Assembly: GCA_001579985.1 (NCBI GenBank)
Contig: LRSR01001912.1
Location: forward strand, 1 to 23,515
DNA length: 23,515 nt
Reading direction: 5' to 3'
Source: Hypsibius dujardini
Lineage: Eukaryota > Tardigrada > Eutardigrada > Parachela > Hypsibiidae
Every line of letters starts with the position of its first letter. The first letter of the stretch is position 1. Below the pieces are notes generated by a model that was not told the DNA's origin, did not search any database, and saw only the letters and a program-made list of their open reading frames with translations. The translations under genes were made by a program, and so were the position numbers. Positions 1 through 10,902 of the stretch are shown one piece after another.

Positions 1-3000
1 GGGCCGCAGCACCACGGAATGCTTCCGGCCCGGGAAGGCCGGGTCAACCGTGTCCTCGTCGAAGACCACCGGGATCAGGATGACCGGCATCTGGGCTACA
101 CTCAGGTAGGAACCGCTATCCCATAGCACCTAACAAAAACAATATAAGATATAGTTTTCCAGCAAAATGAATGCCTGCAAAATAAAAAGAGGGAAATGTA
201 CCTTTTGAGCAATCGCGTCAACGTCCTGTATTTTGGACACGACGTGGAACGGCACGAGCGTGGTCTCGGTGATGAACTCAATCTCATGCTTCACCACCGG
301 TCCGAAGGCGTACGCCACTCGGCTGATGCTCTGGCAGATGCGGGGAATTATTTCGGCCAGCCGGGACAGCACCGGCCACGGGATGGGCCGGCTGTCCGTC
401 GACAGCGCCGCAACGTGCTTGAAAGACCGCCCATCACCCTATACAAGCACCAACGAAAAGTAGACGATAAGTCATCGGAAACCGGTAAGTTGACACTCGA
501 TTAAATCAAAGCTCAGAGCCATCACGGGCATACCTGAACTCCGACCGACCGTATGGGCAGGACATGGCCGGCAATCACATACTCTTTCGTGGCACGCTCC
601 AGAAAGTCCACTTCCTCCAGTGTCAGAGTGTTTCGCACGTTCTCATGCAACACCGACAACTAAAACCGAAAAAGGGAAAACGTGAAAGAAATTGTTAAGA
701 GGCCGCGACACGAATTTGCTAAACATATTCTGCTAAATTTAAATGTAATTCTGCGAATGATTTATATTTAAATAATATACTTCCAATTTATTAAAATATG
801 TTAATTTTATTTTATAGTCAAAATAAAAGTAAAGTAAAACATCGTTAAATCAACATTATATTTTAATTTTAATTTTAATTAAGGAAAATGACAAATCGTT
901 TTAAACTTGTTCTGTAGTCTTACATGCCACGTGGGACTGCTGAAGGAGCATATTATCCGGAGTAATATGACGGTGCGATCATAGTCCTTCGCCTTGTACG
1001 GTTCGTTGGCGCAGATCACTCGGACCGCTAAGCCGGGACCTGGAAATGGGACAGACGGCAAACATGAGAAGAAGCCGGTGAGATAAGACAGCTGATAAGA
1101 TGGGGGAGGGGACAACTTACCGGGGAAAGGATGCCTGTTGACTAGTTCCGCCGGTAGACCCAAATCCAGGCCCAAGCGGCGTACTTCGTCTTTGTGGAAG
1201 TCCGTTAGTGGTTCGATAACCAACCCCTGAAGGAGAGATAAAATACTTGAGTTTCACATCATAAACTACAGCGTCGCCACATATCAAGACACTGAGATTG
1301 CAACATAAACAGACACAGACGCCAGAACAAAATGAATTGCATAAGAGACAGACAAGACAGTTCAGACAAACAGACCGACTTAAACTAGAAGGTTTCAGAA
1401 TGAACGACAGTCACAGATTTTTAAGAACTGTGTGAGACACAGGCAACACGTCCACATGGCACAGGCAAGTAGTTTTCGTCAAAGGCACAGCACTCTAGTG
1501 GTATATACGACACCGGTAGACATCTCCGGACAACAGACTGTCACAGACAGGAGAGCTAAACATTATAAGCAGATGGTCATCATAGACTACATATAGCCAG
1601 ACAGTCCCAGACACGAGAGTCCTGGCAGACGGACAGTTCCAGACACAACATACAAAACAGTTGCAGCAGGCACTGACAGACAGGCCAGACACAATCGACC
1701 GGACTGCGCAGACAAACAGATACAGACGAAACAAGAACAGAAGGTTTAGGTAGACATTTCAGACAGACAGTCACCAGCGAAGTGCACGGTACGTACCCTG
1801 GCTCGCAGCTGTCGCACAAAGTTGGTATCATTGTGGTGCGTTTTGATGGCTTCCGAGTGCTGACTGGCCATCTTCGAGGAACTTTCAATCAAATCAGGCC
1901 GTAAGGTGCCCTGGCAGAGTAGCACGTCATTCAGCTCCAACTTCAAGTCTTCCTTGAGTACCACATTTGCCACCTGTCAAGACAGCCGAAAAAACAAACA
2001 TGATCGACAGAGCCAGCCCGCCTTTCAAATACATTCCAAAAAGAACTCCTACCTCCATAAACGTATCACCGATTATCTTTCGCTTCTCTTCCGGATCGAC
2101 TGTCTCCATCAGCGTCGGAGACACCACCGAAACGTAGTCCGCACCGTCCTCTTCCTCCGGTCTCCTCCGCCGAGCATATCGAAATCTATCACTGAAATCG
2201 CGATCTAAAAACAATAAGAAGGCCCAATTGTGTTTCAACAGAACTGATGAAAAAAACTAAAACGCACGAAGAGTGTACACCATGTGCTGCTTACGGATCA
2301 CTTTTAGGCCAATCTTCTTTAAGCTCTCCACCACTTGGAGCGACTCGTTCTTCCGCATGAACCCGTTGTCAATGTGGAGGATAATGAGCTGGTCGGGCGA
2401 GCAGACCTTCCGCAAAAGCGCGGCGCAAACGGTACTGTCTACTCCACCACTGGCCAATAACTGCAGGCAAAATAAACACTGTTAAGGGACAGTACATAAG
2501 CACAGACAGTCACAGACAAGCAATTTCTGCTATCCAGGCAGTGGTAACGCAGGCTGCAATCGGTCACAGATACTCAAGACAGACAACGTTAGTCTTGATT
2601 GGACATCACTCACAAGCAACAGTTTGTATTCAGACATTGATGACAAAGACAAGACAGTCATCCTCCAGTGGCATCAATCATGACAGGTAGACAACAACCA
2701 GACAATAAAAACTGTTCATACAACAATGACAGAAGCGAGACAGATATTATCCACAGCATCATTCCCGGCAGGCATCCTTTACAGGGATCATCGAGTCAAG
2801 AAAGATCGTTCAGACATCGATCAGAGGCCAGGCAGACATCCTTCACGAAGACTTCATCCAGACAGAACAGACATGGATTCCAGACACGAAATACACAACG
2901 CACAGACCGTGCACTTTGTTCGAAGACAAATTTAAAGTCCCACAGACGCGATACAGGCAGGCAGGCATGATTCAGACAGTGACAGTCAGGCACACACCAA

Positions 3001-4730
3001 CCTGTCAGAGAGCACATGAACACTCACCAGCACAGTCTTGCTCTTCACATGAGAGCGAATGTAGTTCAAGCACTCCTGCTCACGGTTGGCCATCAAAAAG
3101 TTCGCCCGCAGTCCGGCGATTTCAAAGAGGAAGTTCCGGAAGATCTGCATGCCGTTGACAGTGAGATCGACCTCTGGGTGGAACTGTACGCCGTACTTCT
3201 TTTGTTCAACATTGGCAATGCCTAGCAGTCCAGAAATAGTTTCGAAGGACATATTCATACTGAAGAGCATCAGGGCAAACTTACCGACCACTAGGTCGTT
3301 GTATTTAGCAATGACCGTCAGATTATTGGGCACGATCGTGACAGAGTCGCCATGACTGAGCAGTACCTCCTGAATAGTATCCATTTTCCTGTTTTTAACA
3401 CACAATCATCCTCATTATCATTTCGTTTAACATTGTAAGGCGTGAAGCGTCCAATGGAGACTTGCTTGAACAAGAGGCTGTTCTGGTCCACTTCAATCTT
3501 GGTCTGTCCGTCATTCCTCCTGGCCGTCTTGCCGACCATCCCGCCGTACGCGGTATTCATCAGCTGGAAGCCGTAGCACAGGCCCAGCACCGGAATCGGA
3601 CTTTGGAATAGCGCCGGGTCGTAAACGAGCGCGTCTTCGGCAAACACCGACGCCGGTCCACCGGAAATGATAATCGCCCTGGACGAAGACGAAGAAAATG
3701 GGTCTTTATGAGAACGTTTATCATGTGAAAAGATCGCAAATCATATGCTGAGCGCTAACTAGGAATAGATTTTGATCAAAAACCCAAAATGGTGGCGATC
3801 AAATCTTTCCAGTTCTCCGTATGATGCTGCGGCATGACTCGCAATTGAGCTGTGTAAATAGCTCATTTAAAATTTAATGAAATAAAAATATTTTTACTTT
3901 TCGGCAAAACTGATTTAAACTGCCAGGTATTTCAAGTCAAAATATATAAACACAATACACATTCCAAAAATTAATAATTTTCAACAAAACAGACAGCCGT
4001 TTTACAATTTACACACAATTTCCCTAAAAGATACTAAAACACACACTACTAAATCAACCGATTGGAAATGAAAATGTCGGATAACAAGAAAGCCAGTAAC
4101 AATTTAAAACCGAATCGACCGATCAATAAATCAATCGAAGTAAGCCTTGCGCCCAATTCTGGGGCACATAACAAACCAATCAGTGAATCAACTCACACAA
4201 TCAAACGCTGAAATCTGCAGACCCACTAACACGCCAATTAACCAATCAATCGACCATTGTAACGTCAATGTAGCCAGTCTACGAAAACATCTCTCTCAAC
4301 GGTGTACTCACTTGAAACCCCGTTCCAGTAGCACGGCAAGCGGCGTTTCTAGCGGCAGCATTTCCGTGTAAACATTCAATTCCCGCACTCGCCGATCAAT
4401 TACCTGCATGGAACACACAAAACACCATGAAAACCACAGGAAAACGAAGAATGAATGTCTGAACACGACCGCCAGCGCTCCATTACCACCCACCTTCCCG
4501 AACTGCGAACCCGCATCCAAAATAGCCACTTTATCCAAATCGGCATGAGGGGCCGCCACGCCGTTGCCGTTAGCGAGGAGAACGGGCGGCGGGACGGATG
4601 TGTAGCCGCCGAGAGAGCTCTCCAGCAGATCAGTCCTGCTGCTGCCGACCATGGTGCTGCTTGCGGCACTCCCCACCGGCTGCACTCCGACCGTCGCTGA
4701 TGCGCGCGATTTGCTCGAGAAAATATTCAT
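1..4730 (-). CDS. GMPS: GMP synthase (glutamine-hydrolysing), 13 coding exons, C-terminus cut by window edge
   Basis: Converts XMP to GMP with glutamine and ATP, the last step of de novo guanine nucleotide synthesis. Exons, 5' to 3' on the minus strand: 4730-4494, 4403-4312, 3678-3462, 3369-3285, 3221-3028, 2460-2295, 2204-2053, 1973-1797, 1226-1121, 1039-924, 659-534, 438-202, 129-1 (open). Phases all join, giving 678 codons. The class I glutamine amidotransferase domain starts near residue 68 ([10 protein letters not shown]). Its nucleophile is Cys144 in LGLCYG and its His225/Glu227 pair lies in FHPEV. The ATP-pyrophosphatase P-loop is SGGVDS at 279-284, followed by [38 protein letters not shown] and [15 protein letters not shown]. 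The dimerisation part has [11 protein letters not shown] and IIPRICQ. About 50 C-terminal residues expected from animal orthologs lie beyond base 1. A Ser/Gly/Pro-rich N-terminal extension of about 66 residues precedes the first domain. The exon 3 donor (GTCTCC) is weak and that junction is the least certain. Confidence 0.95.
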
Positions 4731-4733
4731 CAC

Positions 4734-4816
4734 CTGCCTGCCAAGCAAAACAAAACTTGATGACGCAAAAAAATGTGACAACAAATCATGGCAAAAAAAT
4801 CTTCCCCTTGCTCACC
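4734..4816 (-). other. probable 5'UTR intron of GMP synthase
   Basis: On the minus strand a strong donor (AGTTTG then GTGAGC, GT at 4815-4814) is followed 78-82 bp later by a T-rich tract and tandem acceptors (GGCAG then GCAG, AG at 4739-4738 or 4735-4734). These lie directly upstream of the ATG at 4730-4728. I see no ATG in the short exon before the donor, so removing this intron leaves 4730 as the first start codon. The call is inferred from splice-site strength only. Confidence 0.5.
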
Positions 4817-5490
4817 AAACTTCTTCCACCTCCGAACGGCGATGCGAGGGAAATGTGTTCCGGTGGGATGAAATTTAATTCCACAATTCAAAAAATACTG
4901 CGGGGAAGATATGGGGATTGGAATAAGGTTCGGACAGTCCCGTTTTCCGGGGAGTTAAACGAAAAATTTTCGGGACTTGGAGTAATTTTGCTGTGCCTGT
5001 TTGTCCTGTGTTAATTTTTTTGTGCCGTTTGCGAGGTGGTTAGGGGGAAATTCTGCTGTCGTATGCTAGAAGGGCGGGCACACGCACGACCAATCCCGTG
5101 CCTGAATTTCAGCGGACGGCTCGGCCCACAACATTCTTTTTGGGAATTCGAGCCGACCGGCCGAACAAAAATATATTTACGTCATTTGTTGTGGAATTTT
5201 CAGCTGATGAAATCACGACCAAAATAACTTTTTTTCACGCAAACTGAAAGGTGAACTGCCGATATCACATCTTTTTTGGGTATCGGATGGATTTAATCTT
5301 CCGAAAAGGCGGTTGAGTGCAACTTTTACTGCGTTTTTCGCTCATTGGAAGGTAATAATCTTTGCTGAAGACGTCGCGGATCTCTCACTTCAGTTTGAAG
5401 TGTAACTTGTTTTTCCCGAACAGTCGCACTCACACATGGTGTTTTTACTGCAGAATTTAATTTAGAATCGAAATTCCAATCGCCAAGAGG
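4817..5490. promoter_or_regulatory. divergent promoter region between GMP synthase and PINK1
   Basis: Only 870 bp separate the two start codons (4730 minus, 5601 plus), and 5'UTRs on both sides shorten the true spacer further. A full ATF/CREB-type octamer TTACGTCA lies at 5177-5184, just after an A/T-rich AAAATATATTT stretch. No other strong core element stands out. Co-regulation by a bidirectional promoter is inference. Confidence 0.5.
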
Positions 5491-5565
5491 ATGGCGGACT
5501 ATTTCGGCGCTTCCATTGTCAGCATTACCATGTCTCCCCGGGGAGACATCGTTATTTTTTTTTAA
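5491..5565 (+). CDS. upstream ORF in PINK1 5' leader, 24 codons
   Basis: An ATG in a strong context (A at -3, G at +4) begins a 24-codon reading frame starting MADYFGASIV and ending at TAA 5563-5565. It ends 35 bp before the PINK1 ATG, is in a different frame from PINK1 and does not overlap it. If the transcript starts upstream of 5491, scanning ribosomes should meet it first. The AGGATGGCGGAC context also resembles a YY1-type promoter box, so it could instead sit at the transcription start. Translation is not demonstrated. Confidence 0.4.
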   Translation: MADYFGASIVSITMSPRGDIVIFF

Positions 5566-5600
5566 TATTCCCTGACACCTGACCGCGACACAGCGACATC

Positions 5601-7686
5601 ATGTCTCTTCGGCAAATCTTCGTGGGGCTCCACAAGCAGGTTGCCCGGATGCGGCAGCTCTACCAGATCCACGGGCACATCGCCAAACAGCAGCAGCAAC
5701 AGGCCATCCAGGCGCCTTGGGGAGCGACGACGGTCGGAGTAGGACGGAAAGTGCTGCTGCGAGTACCGCGACCGTTGCCTCCACCGCCAGTCACTTCAGC
5801 TGCCACAACTTGGCGGGAGGTGTTTAGAGGGATTCTTGGGCTGAATGTGCTTCAGGAGGCTAGGAGGACGACTGTTTTCTTGAGGAGGTTGGCGGTGCGC
5901 CATGGACGACCTGTCGCGCCGTTGTTGGGCTTCATTGCGGCGTTCCTTCAGGAAAGTAAGACGGATGAGTTCAAGACGAATGCTGCTTGTGGCGCAGCCA
6001 GGGTGAGTCACCGGCGTAAGTCGTTCGTAGATGCAAAGTTTTCGACCTGGTTGGCATTTGCATGTGTTACATTGATGGATTGTTGATTGGCTAATCGATA
6101 TTCTGTACTACAATGAATTTTAAACAGTTGATTGATGAATTGATTGGCGTTTATCAAGTGTTGTTTGCATTGATTGATTGCTGACTTCTGTAGCTGTCTC
6201 GAATTTAATATACTTTAGCTATTTGATTGATGAATTGTTCGGCTTTTCGTCAATGATGCATGCATTGATTGGTTGCTGATTACATGTAGCTCTATTAGCG
6301 AAATTCAATGAAGTTTAGCTAGCTGATTGGTTGAATGGACCGACTTTTGTCAGTGTATTTTTTATCGATTGATTGTTGATTAGCTGTTTCGTATTTGATT
6401 CTGTTTTAACTTTACTATTGATGCTTTTTATCTATGTAGTTTTCCCTGTTTAAGTGATTAAATGAGTGGGTTTCAAGGATGATTTGTTTTCAGGAGGATG
6501 CGAATGAGTTCTCGAAAGCAAATGTCGATCAACAGAAGCCCCCACTAGATCTGTCTGGCTTCCGGAAGATATCCGATTTGGAATTCGGCAAGCCGCTCGG
6601 CAAAGGTTGTAACGCGGCCGTCTATGAAGCTCGAATGCGGCAAACGGTTGATCCCGGTACGTCCCCTTACATTTCTGGGCGTCTTCGATTTTGTTCCGCT
6701 ATTTTTACGGTGTGGTTATAGCTCCGGCAAAGAGCTACGATCTGGCCGTCAAAGTCCTCTTCAACTATTCCAATCACTCCAACGCGGACGAAGTCTCCCG
6801 GATCTTCCAAAACGAGCTCCTTCCGTCGCGCCTGCGTCATCTGAACATTATCGACGTCTTCCAGGCCCTGGTCGACGAGGTACCCCGGCTGCCGGAGTGC
6901 GATCGGCTTTTTCCCAGTGCGCTACCGGCGCGACTTCATCCGGAGGGACTAGGCCGCAATCAGACTATGTTTGTGCTGATGAACAAGTACGGCGTCCAGT
7001 CAACCCGGTCAAAATGGAGAAACCGAGAGACCGAGAGCAGTGACAATTTTTCATATCAAACGCTGTTTGCTTTGTCAGGTATTCTTGCACCCTCCGGGAT
7101 GATCTGTTGAAGCGATCCAAGTATGAACTCTCGGAGGGATTGGCGGTGTTCGCGCAGTTGCTGGAGGGTCTGGTGAAGCTGGGAAAAGAGAATGTCTGCC
7201 ATAGGGATTTGAAGAGTGACAATATTCTCCTCGTTAAACAAGGTAAGCTTATACTGGAAACTTTTCATCTGTATTTGTTCACCGGCGTAGCAGTTCATGA
7301 CGCTTGTTATCTAATTGTGTCTGTCCTTGGCTCCCTAGCTGCTTGTCTGTCTTTCTATCTCTTTTGTTAGTAGGCTGACTGAATTTCTTTCTGTCTGAGT
7401 GGCCGTTTTTTGGATTGTGTATCTAAGTGTCCTGTTGGCTTAGCCAGACTAAGCTGTCTATTTGCAAGCCTGAATATCACTTGTCTGACTAACCATTTGG
7501 CTGCCTGAATGTTCCTTTGTATCTCGAGTTTTCCATGTACTGTTCTTGTTTGATTATTCTTAAGTCTGACTAACCGTTTGTCTGCATATCTGTCCGTTTG
7601 CCTGCGTGTTTGTTTGTCTGTCTGCCGTTCTATCGGACCAGTGTTTTGTCTTGGTGCCAGTCCAATGGTACGATGAGTTATTTGCC

Positions 7687-7717
<31 letters not shown>

Positions 7718-8783
7718 GTCTGACTATTTGTTTTTGTATCTTTTCTCCTGTTGCCTATTTGGTTTGTCTGAGTCTGACTAACTGTCAGGTGTCTGGCGGA
7801 CGAAATCTCACTGCCTGACCGACGGTCTCAATGGGACACGATTTTCATATGTCCATCCTTATTTTTGCAGGAGAATCCATTGCGCGAGCCGTCCTCTCTG
7901 ATTTCGGCTGCAGTTTGAATTCGCTCAAGTTGAAGTACACCTCACCGCTAATTCCCAAAGGTGGAAACCGCGCCTTGATGGCTCCCGAGGTATATACTAC
8001 TAGTCCTGTAATTAAGCCATGACATCGGCACTGACTGTCGATGCTGTAAAATTGTCTATTCTAATTTCTGTCCCTCGTATCACAAGGTGGTGAACGCCAG
8101 TGCGGGACTTTTTTCGGTGATTGACTACTCCCGCTCGGACTTGTGGGCGATCGGCACTGTGGGTTACGAGATCTTTGCCGGGTTTAACCCCTTCTTTGAG
8201 GGCATATTCAAGTTGGATTCCGCCAATTATGATGACACGCGGCTGCCGGAAGTTATCGCGGAAAACGGGCCGTTAAACAACCTCATCCACGGCATCCTGC
8301 GACGTGATCCCAGCAAGGTATTTTGCCGGTATCCCGTATAAACCAAATAAATTTTATGATATCATTAAATAATATAAATATGAATTAATATAATTAATTC
8401 TTGTATTTAAGTAGTAAGTTTTACTTTTTTGTTCGTATGAAATATGATGGAACATAAGTTTCGGTGGATGATATGTCGGCCTTGTACATTTGTTTCTCCT
8501 ACAGAGACCGAGTCCTTCGCTGGCCGCCACTGCCTGCCACATGATGCTGTGGGACTTTCCCCTTGAGAAGATACCCACACTGGAGACGGTCCGGTTGTGG
8601 ATAATGTGCCTGTGTGTGAAGCTGATCTGCGGTTCCCGTCAACATCCGATGCATCGGGCTTTGCTGGCGACGTTTTTGAAACGCTGTCAGCTCACCGAAA
8701 TCATGGAGGGCTGGAAACTTCTTACCGTTTCAACCGTCTACTGGCAAAACTCACCAAATTCGCATCGACCGGATTCTTTTTAA
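5601..8783 (+). CDS. PINK1: PTEN-induced kinase 1 (PINK1), mitochondrial Ser/Thr kinase, 7 coding exons
   Basis: Exons 5601-6002, 6494-6656, 6722-6986, 7079-7242, 7871-7989, 8087-8317 and 8505-8783 join in phase to 540 residues plus TAA; human PINK1 has 581. The kinase senses depolarised mitochondria and phosphorylates ubiquitin and Parkin to trigger mitophagy. The N-terminus is basic with few acids for about 35 residues ([10 protein letters not shown]..., then five Gln), as in a mitochondrial presequence. A hydrophobic stretch [12 protein letters not shown] (105-116) matches the membrane/PARL-cleavage region. Kinase landmarks: [12 protein letters not shown] glycine loop (169-180), Lys199 in LAVK, Glu220 in FQNEL, the PINK1-specific [16 protein letters not shown] (Asp320), DFG (342-344), [10 protein letters not shown], and DLWAIG. 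The last exon carries the C-terminal extension typical of PINK1 after RPS. All catalytic residues are present, so the gene looks functional. The long human insert between the glycine loop and Lys is nearly absent, as in shorter invertebrate forms. Confidence 0.96.
6071..6430 (+). repeat. degenerate ~98-bp tandem repeat in PINK1 intron 1
   Basis: About four diverged units start near 6071, 6169, 6263 and 6366. Each opens with (AT)TGATTG(A)TTG(C)TGATT, continues with GTAGCT/TTAGCT and an ATTGATGAATTG-like core, and several end in TTTGTCA/TTATC. Spacing is 94-103 bp. The repeat fills most of intron 1 (6003-6493), which holds no coding sequence. Confidence 0.65.
7243..7870 (+). repeat. PINK1 intron 4 with degenerate CTGT tetranucleotide repeats
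   Basis: This 628-bp intron holds scattered TGTCTG/TGACTAAC words and a pure (CTGT)n run at about 7685-7716. In-frame Cys/Leu/Ser/Val-rich ORFs here are repeat translation and not exons. No other feature is visible. Confidence 0.8.
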
Positions 8784-9208
8784 AAGCGCACTCGTTAATA
8801 TTTTGCCCTAGTGTTAGAGAACTTATTTTACCCTTCTACGTGTAGTCTCTGCTAAGCATTCGCACACCTGGATTCTTTAAATGTTTTTATTCTTAATCAT
8901 TATTACTCCTTTTGGGAGCATGCAATTTTACCTTTATTTTACTATGTATGTACTTTACATTTACTATGTATATAATGCACACCTAGCCTTGGGTGTATGT
9001 ATCAAAGTGTACCCTTCAGCTTCACATGAGTACTGTAATGTGTAATAATCGTTCTGTGTAATATATGGGTGAGATGATGAACACAAAGATAAATAATTTG
9101 AATTTGAATTTGATAACATTTTAGCAAGCTGATATTTTGCCTCAGTTTTGCCTCATAATTTACCCTTTCTGCATGTAGTACAGTAAAACCTGCTAAGTGC
9201 TTCAGCTC
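8784..9208 (+). other. PINK1 3'UTR and downstream flank
   Basis: AT-rich sequence after the PINK1 stop. A Pumilio-type UGUAUAUA lies at 8967-8974, inside a short local duplication of TTACTATGTAT. No canonical AATAAA occurs close to the stop; GATAAA near 9089 is the nearest weak variant. The segment at about 8793-8860 is imperfectly repeated at about 9123-9205 (shared words ATATTTTGCC, TTTACCC, TGTAGT and CTGCTAAG). Confidence 0.5.
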
Positions 9209-9661
9209 GTACATTAACAATATTCGTAAACGCTTGATTGAATGATTTATTGTGGCTCTTTTCGGCTTTTTCCTCAGAAACCCGGACAGGGAAACGTTTT
9301 CTTTGTATGAAAATGTAAATGGACGACTTGATTGATTTCTTAATGGTTTCTTGTAGGTTTGTGAGAATAAACCGTATAATCTCCGTGTTAAGTTATTATT
9401 TTCAGTTTTTATTTTCGTTATTTCGCTGCAATAATTCAAAGTATTTTTTTCTCTCGACAGTATGGTGAAAATCAATCCTGTTAACGTTGTGAGGTTACTT
9501 CTAGAGCCTTGTGTCGGATGGAAAGAAAGCGATGTCATACTGTTTTTCGCTGATTCGAAACAAAACGTAATTAAAAAGGAAAGCTCTTCCTGGTTAAACT
9601 GCAACGTTCAAGATCAACCGTTAAATCATTCAATCAAGCGTTCATGATTATTGCAATATAC
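9209..9661. mobile_element. candidate short inverted-repeat (MITE-like) element, ~450 bp
   Basis: A perfect 21-bp inverted repeat (9229-9249 against 9622-9642) sits inside longer imperfect arms of about 40 bp (9209-9249 and 9622-9661). The interior is AT-rich. It carries a 200-codon minus-strand ORF extending outside the element and a 61-codon plus-strand ORF (9462-9647) behind an acceptor-like TTTTTCTCTCGACAG. Neither ORF resembles a transposase or any family I know. No clear target-site duplication was found. Confidence 0.4.
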
Positions 9662-10501
9662 CTGCGCCAATTGAGATCTTCCCCGAATTTTTCCTCGTTG
9701 AACGGAAACTCTTTGCCGCGAGTCATATTTTTTTTAAATTATGTTAAAAAAATGATATTTCAGAAACAAGTTTGTTCGCGATCGGAGAGTTGCACTGGTA
9801 ACTGATCCCTTGTTAGCCGACTTAACGTTGACCGCGTCATTTTATCTTCTAACGAGAAACTGATACAAACTGAGAATGAATTAAAAACTACATATAATTT
9901 TGTTCTTACTACTCCGCCAGTATACGCCACAGATAATTACGGCATTAGATCAAACAGACTTTAATTGCCAGCCTTGGTTTTATTTTCGCGCGTGATAATG
10001 GACGGTTTTTACGATAAAAAAAGTGGGAATGGAAAAATTTTTTAAAAAAAAACACAAAGTGCTTCCGAAAAATAAAATTATCTAGCGTAGAGAAACACAG
10101 CGACACAAAGACAGAGGGAGACATGAAAGGCGAACAACAGCTGCAGCGCAGAAAAATAATAAATCCTAATGGGCAGTTATGACGTGATCATTTTCACCGG
10201 CATTTCTCAACCAGAATTATGCATGCCAACTAGCTGTTCAATCAGCCAATCGGCCGCAAACAAACACTGGATATTAAAAAGGTAATACTCTTGTGAAAGT
10301 GAGAAAGAGGCGACGATCTGCCTGTCTGTCTGTCTGCCTGTCTGTCTGTGGACGAGCCACTTAGACAGACCACAGAAAAATCTCTTCAGTGTGGGTGTGG
10401 ACATAGGATGTCACAACACACGAAGGGAGGGAATAGGTGGCGATGTTGGTGGCAGGGTGAGCGGGTTGTCAGTGTGGGGTTTAGTGTAACGCTGTTCGTC
10501 A
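9662..10501 (-). other. KLF 3' flank / convergent spacer
   Basis: Sequence downstream of the KLF stop on the minus strand. A minus-strand AATAAA at 9984-9979, about 520 bp past the stop, is a candidate poly(A) signal. A short (CTGT/CTGC)n tract lies at 10317-10349. No coding exon is seen. Confidence 0.4.
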
Positions 10502-10835
10502 TCAAGGTGAGTGCCGCAGCATACTGTAGGAATGGGAGAAACTGCCGGAGGCCGCCGACTCAGCAGACTGCCGCCGTTCGCTGTTAGCACCGTCCGGATG
10601 ACGTTTCAGGTGAAGAGCGAGGTGATCTGTCAGCGGAAAGAAGAGTTAGTGGGTTAGCTTAACCGGTCACGCCCTGCGTCATAGCGTTGACCGGAAATTA
10701 CTCCTGCTTTACTACAACGACAGTGACGCACTACACTACACATACCTGAGCGAGCAAATGCGCGATCGCAGAACTGGCATTTGAATGGTTTATCTCCTAG
10801 AAAAGGAAATTCAATTAGTCTTAATACAACCTACC

Positions 10836-10902
<67 letters not shown>

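Noticed and set aside
5956-5961. Alternative PINK1 exon 1 donor (GTAAGA)
   Set aside because: The donor after 6002 (AGG then GTGAGT) keeps phase 0 with exon 2 and preserves the AACGAARED segment aligning with other PINK1 proteins.
9002-9604. 200-codon minus-strand ORF downstream of PINK1
   Set aside because: AT-rich sequence with low-information composition, no recognised motif, no splice or promoter context, and it runs across the boundary of the inverted-repeat element.
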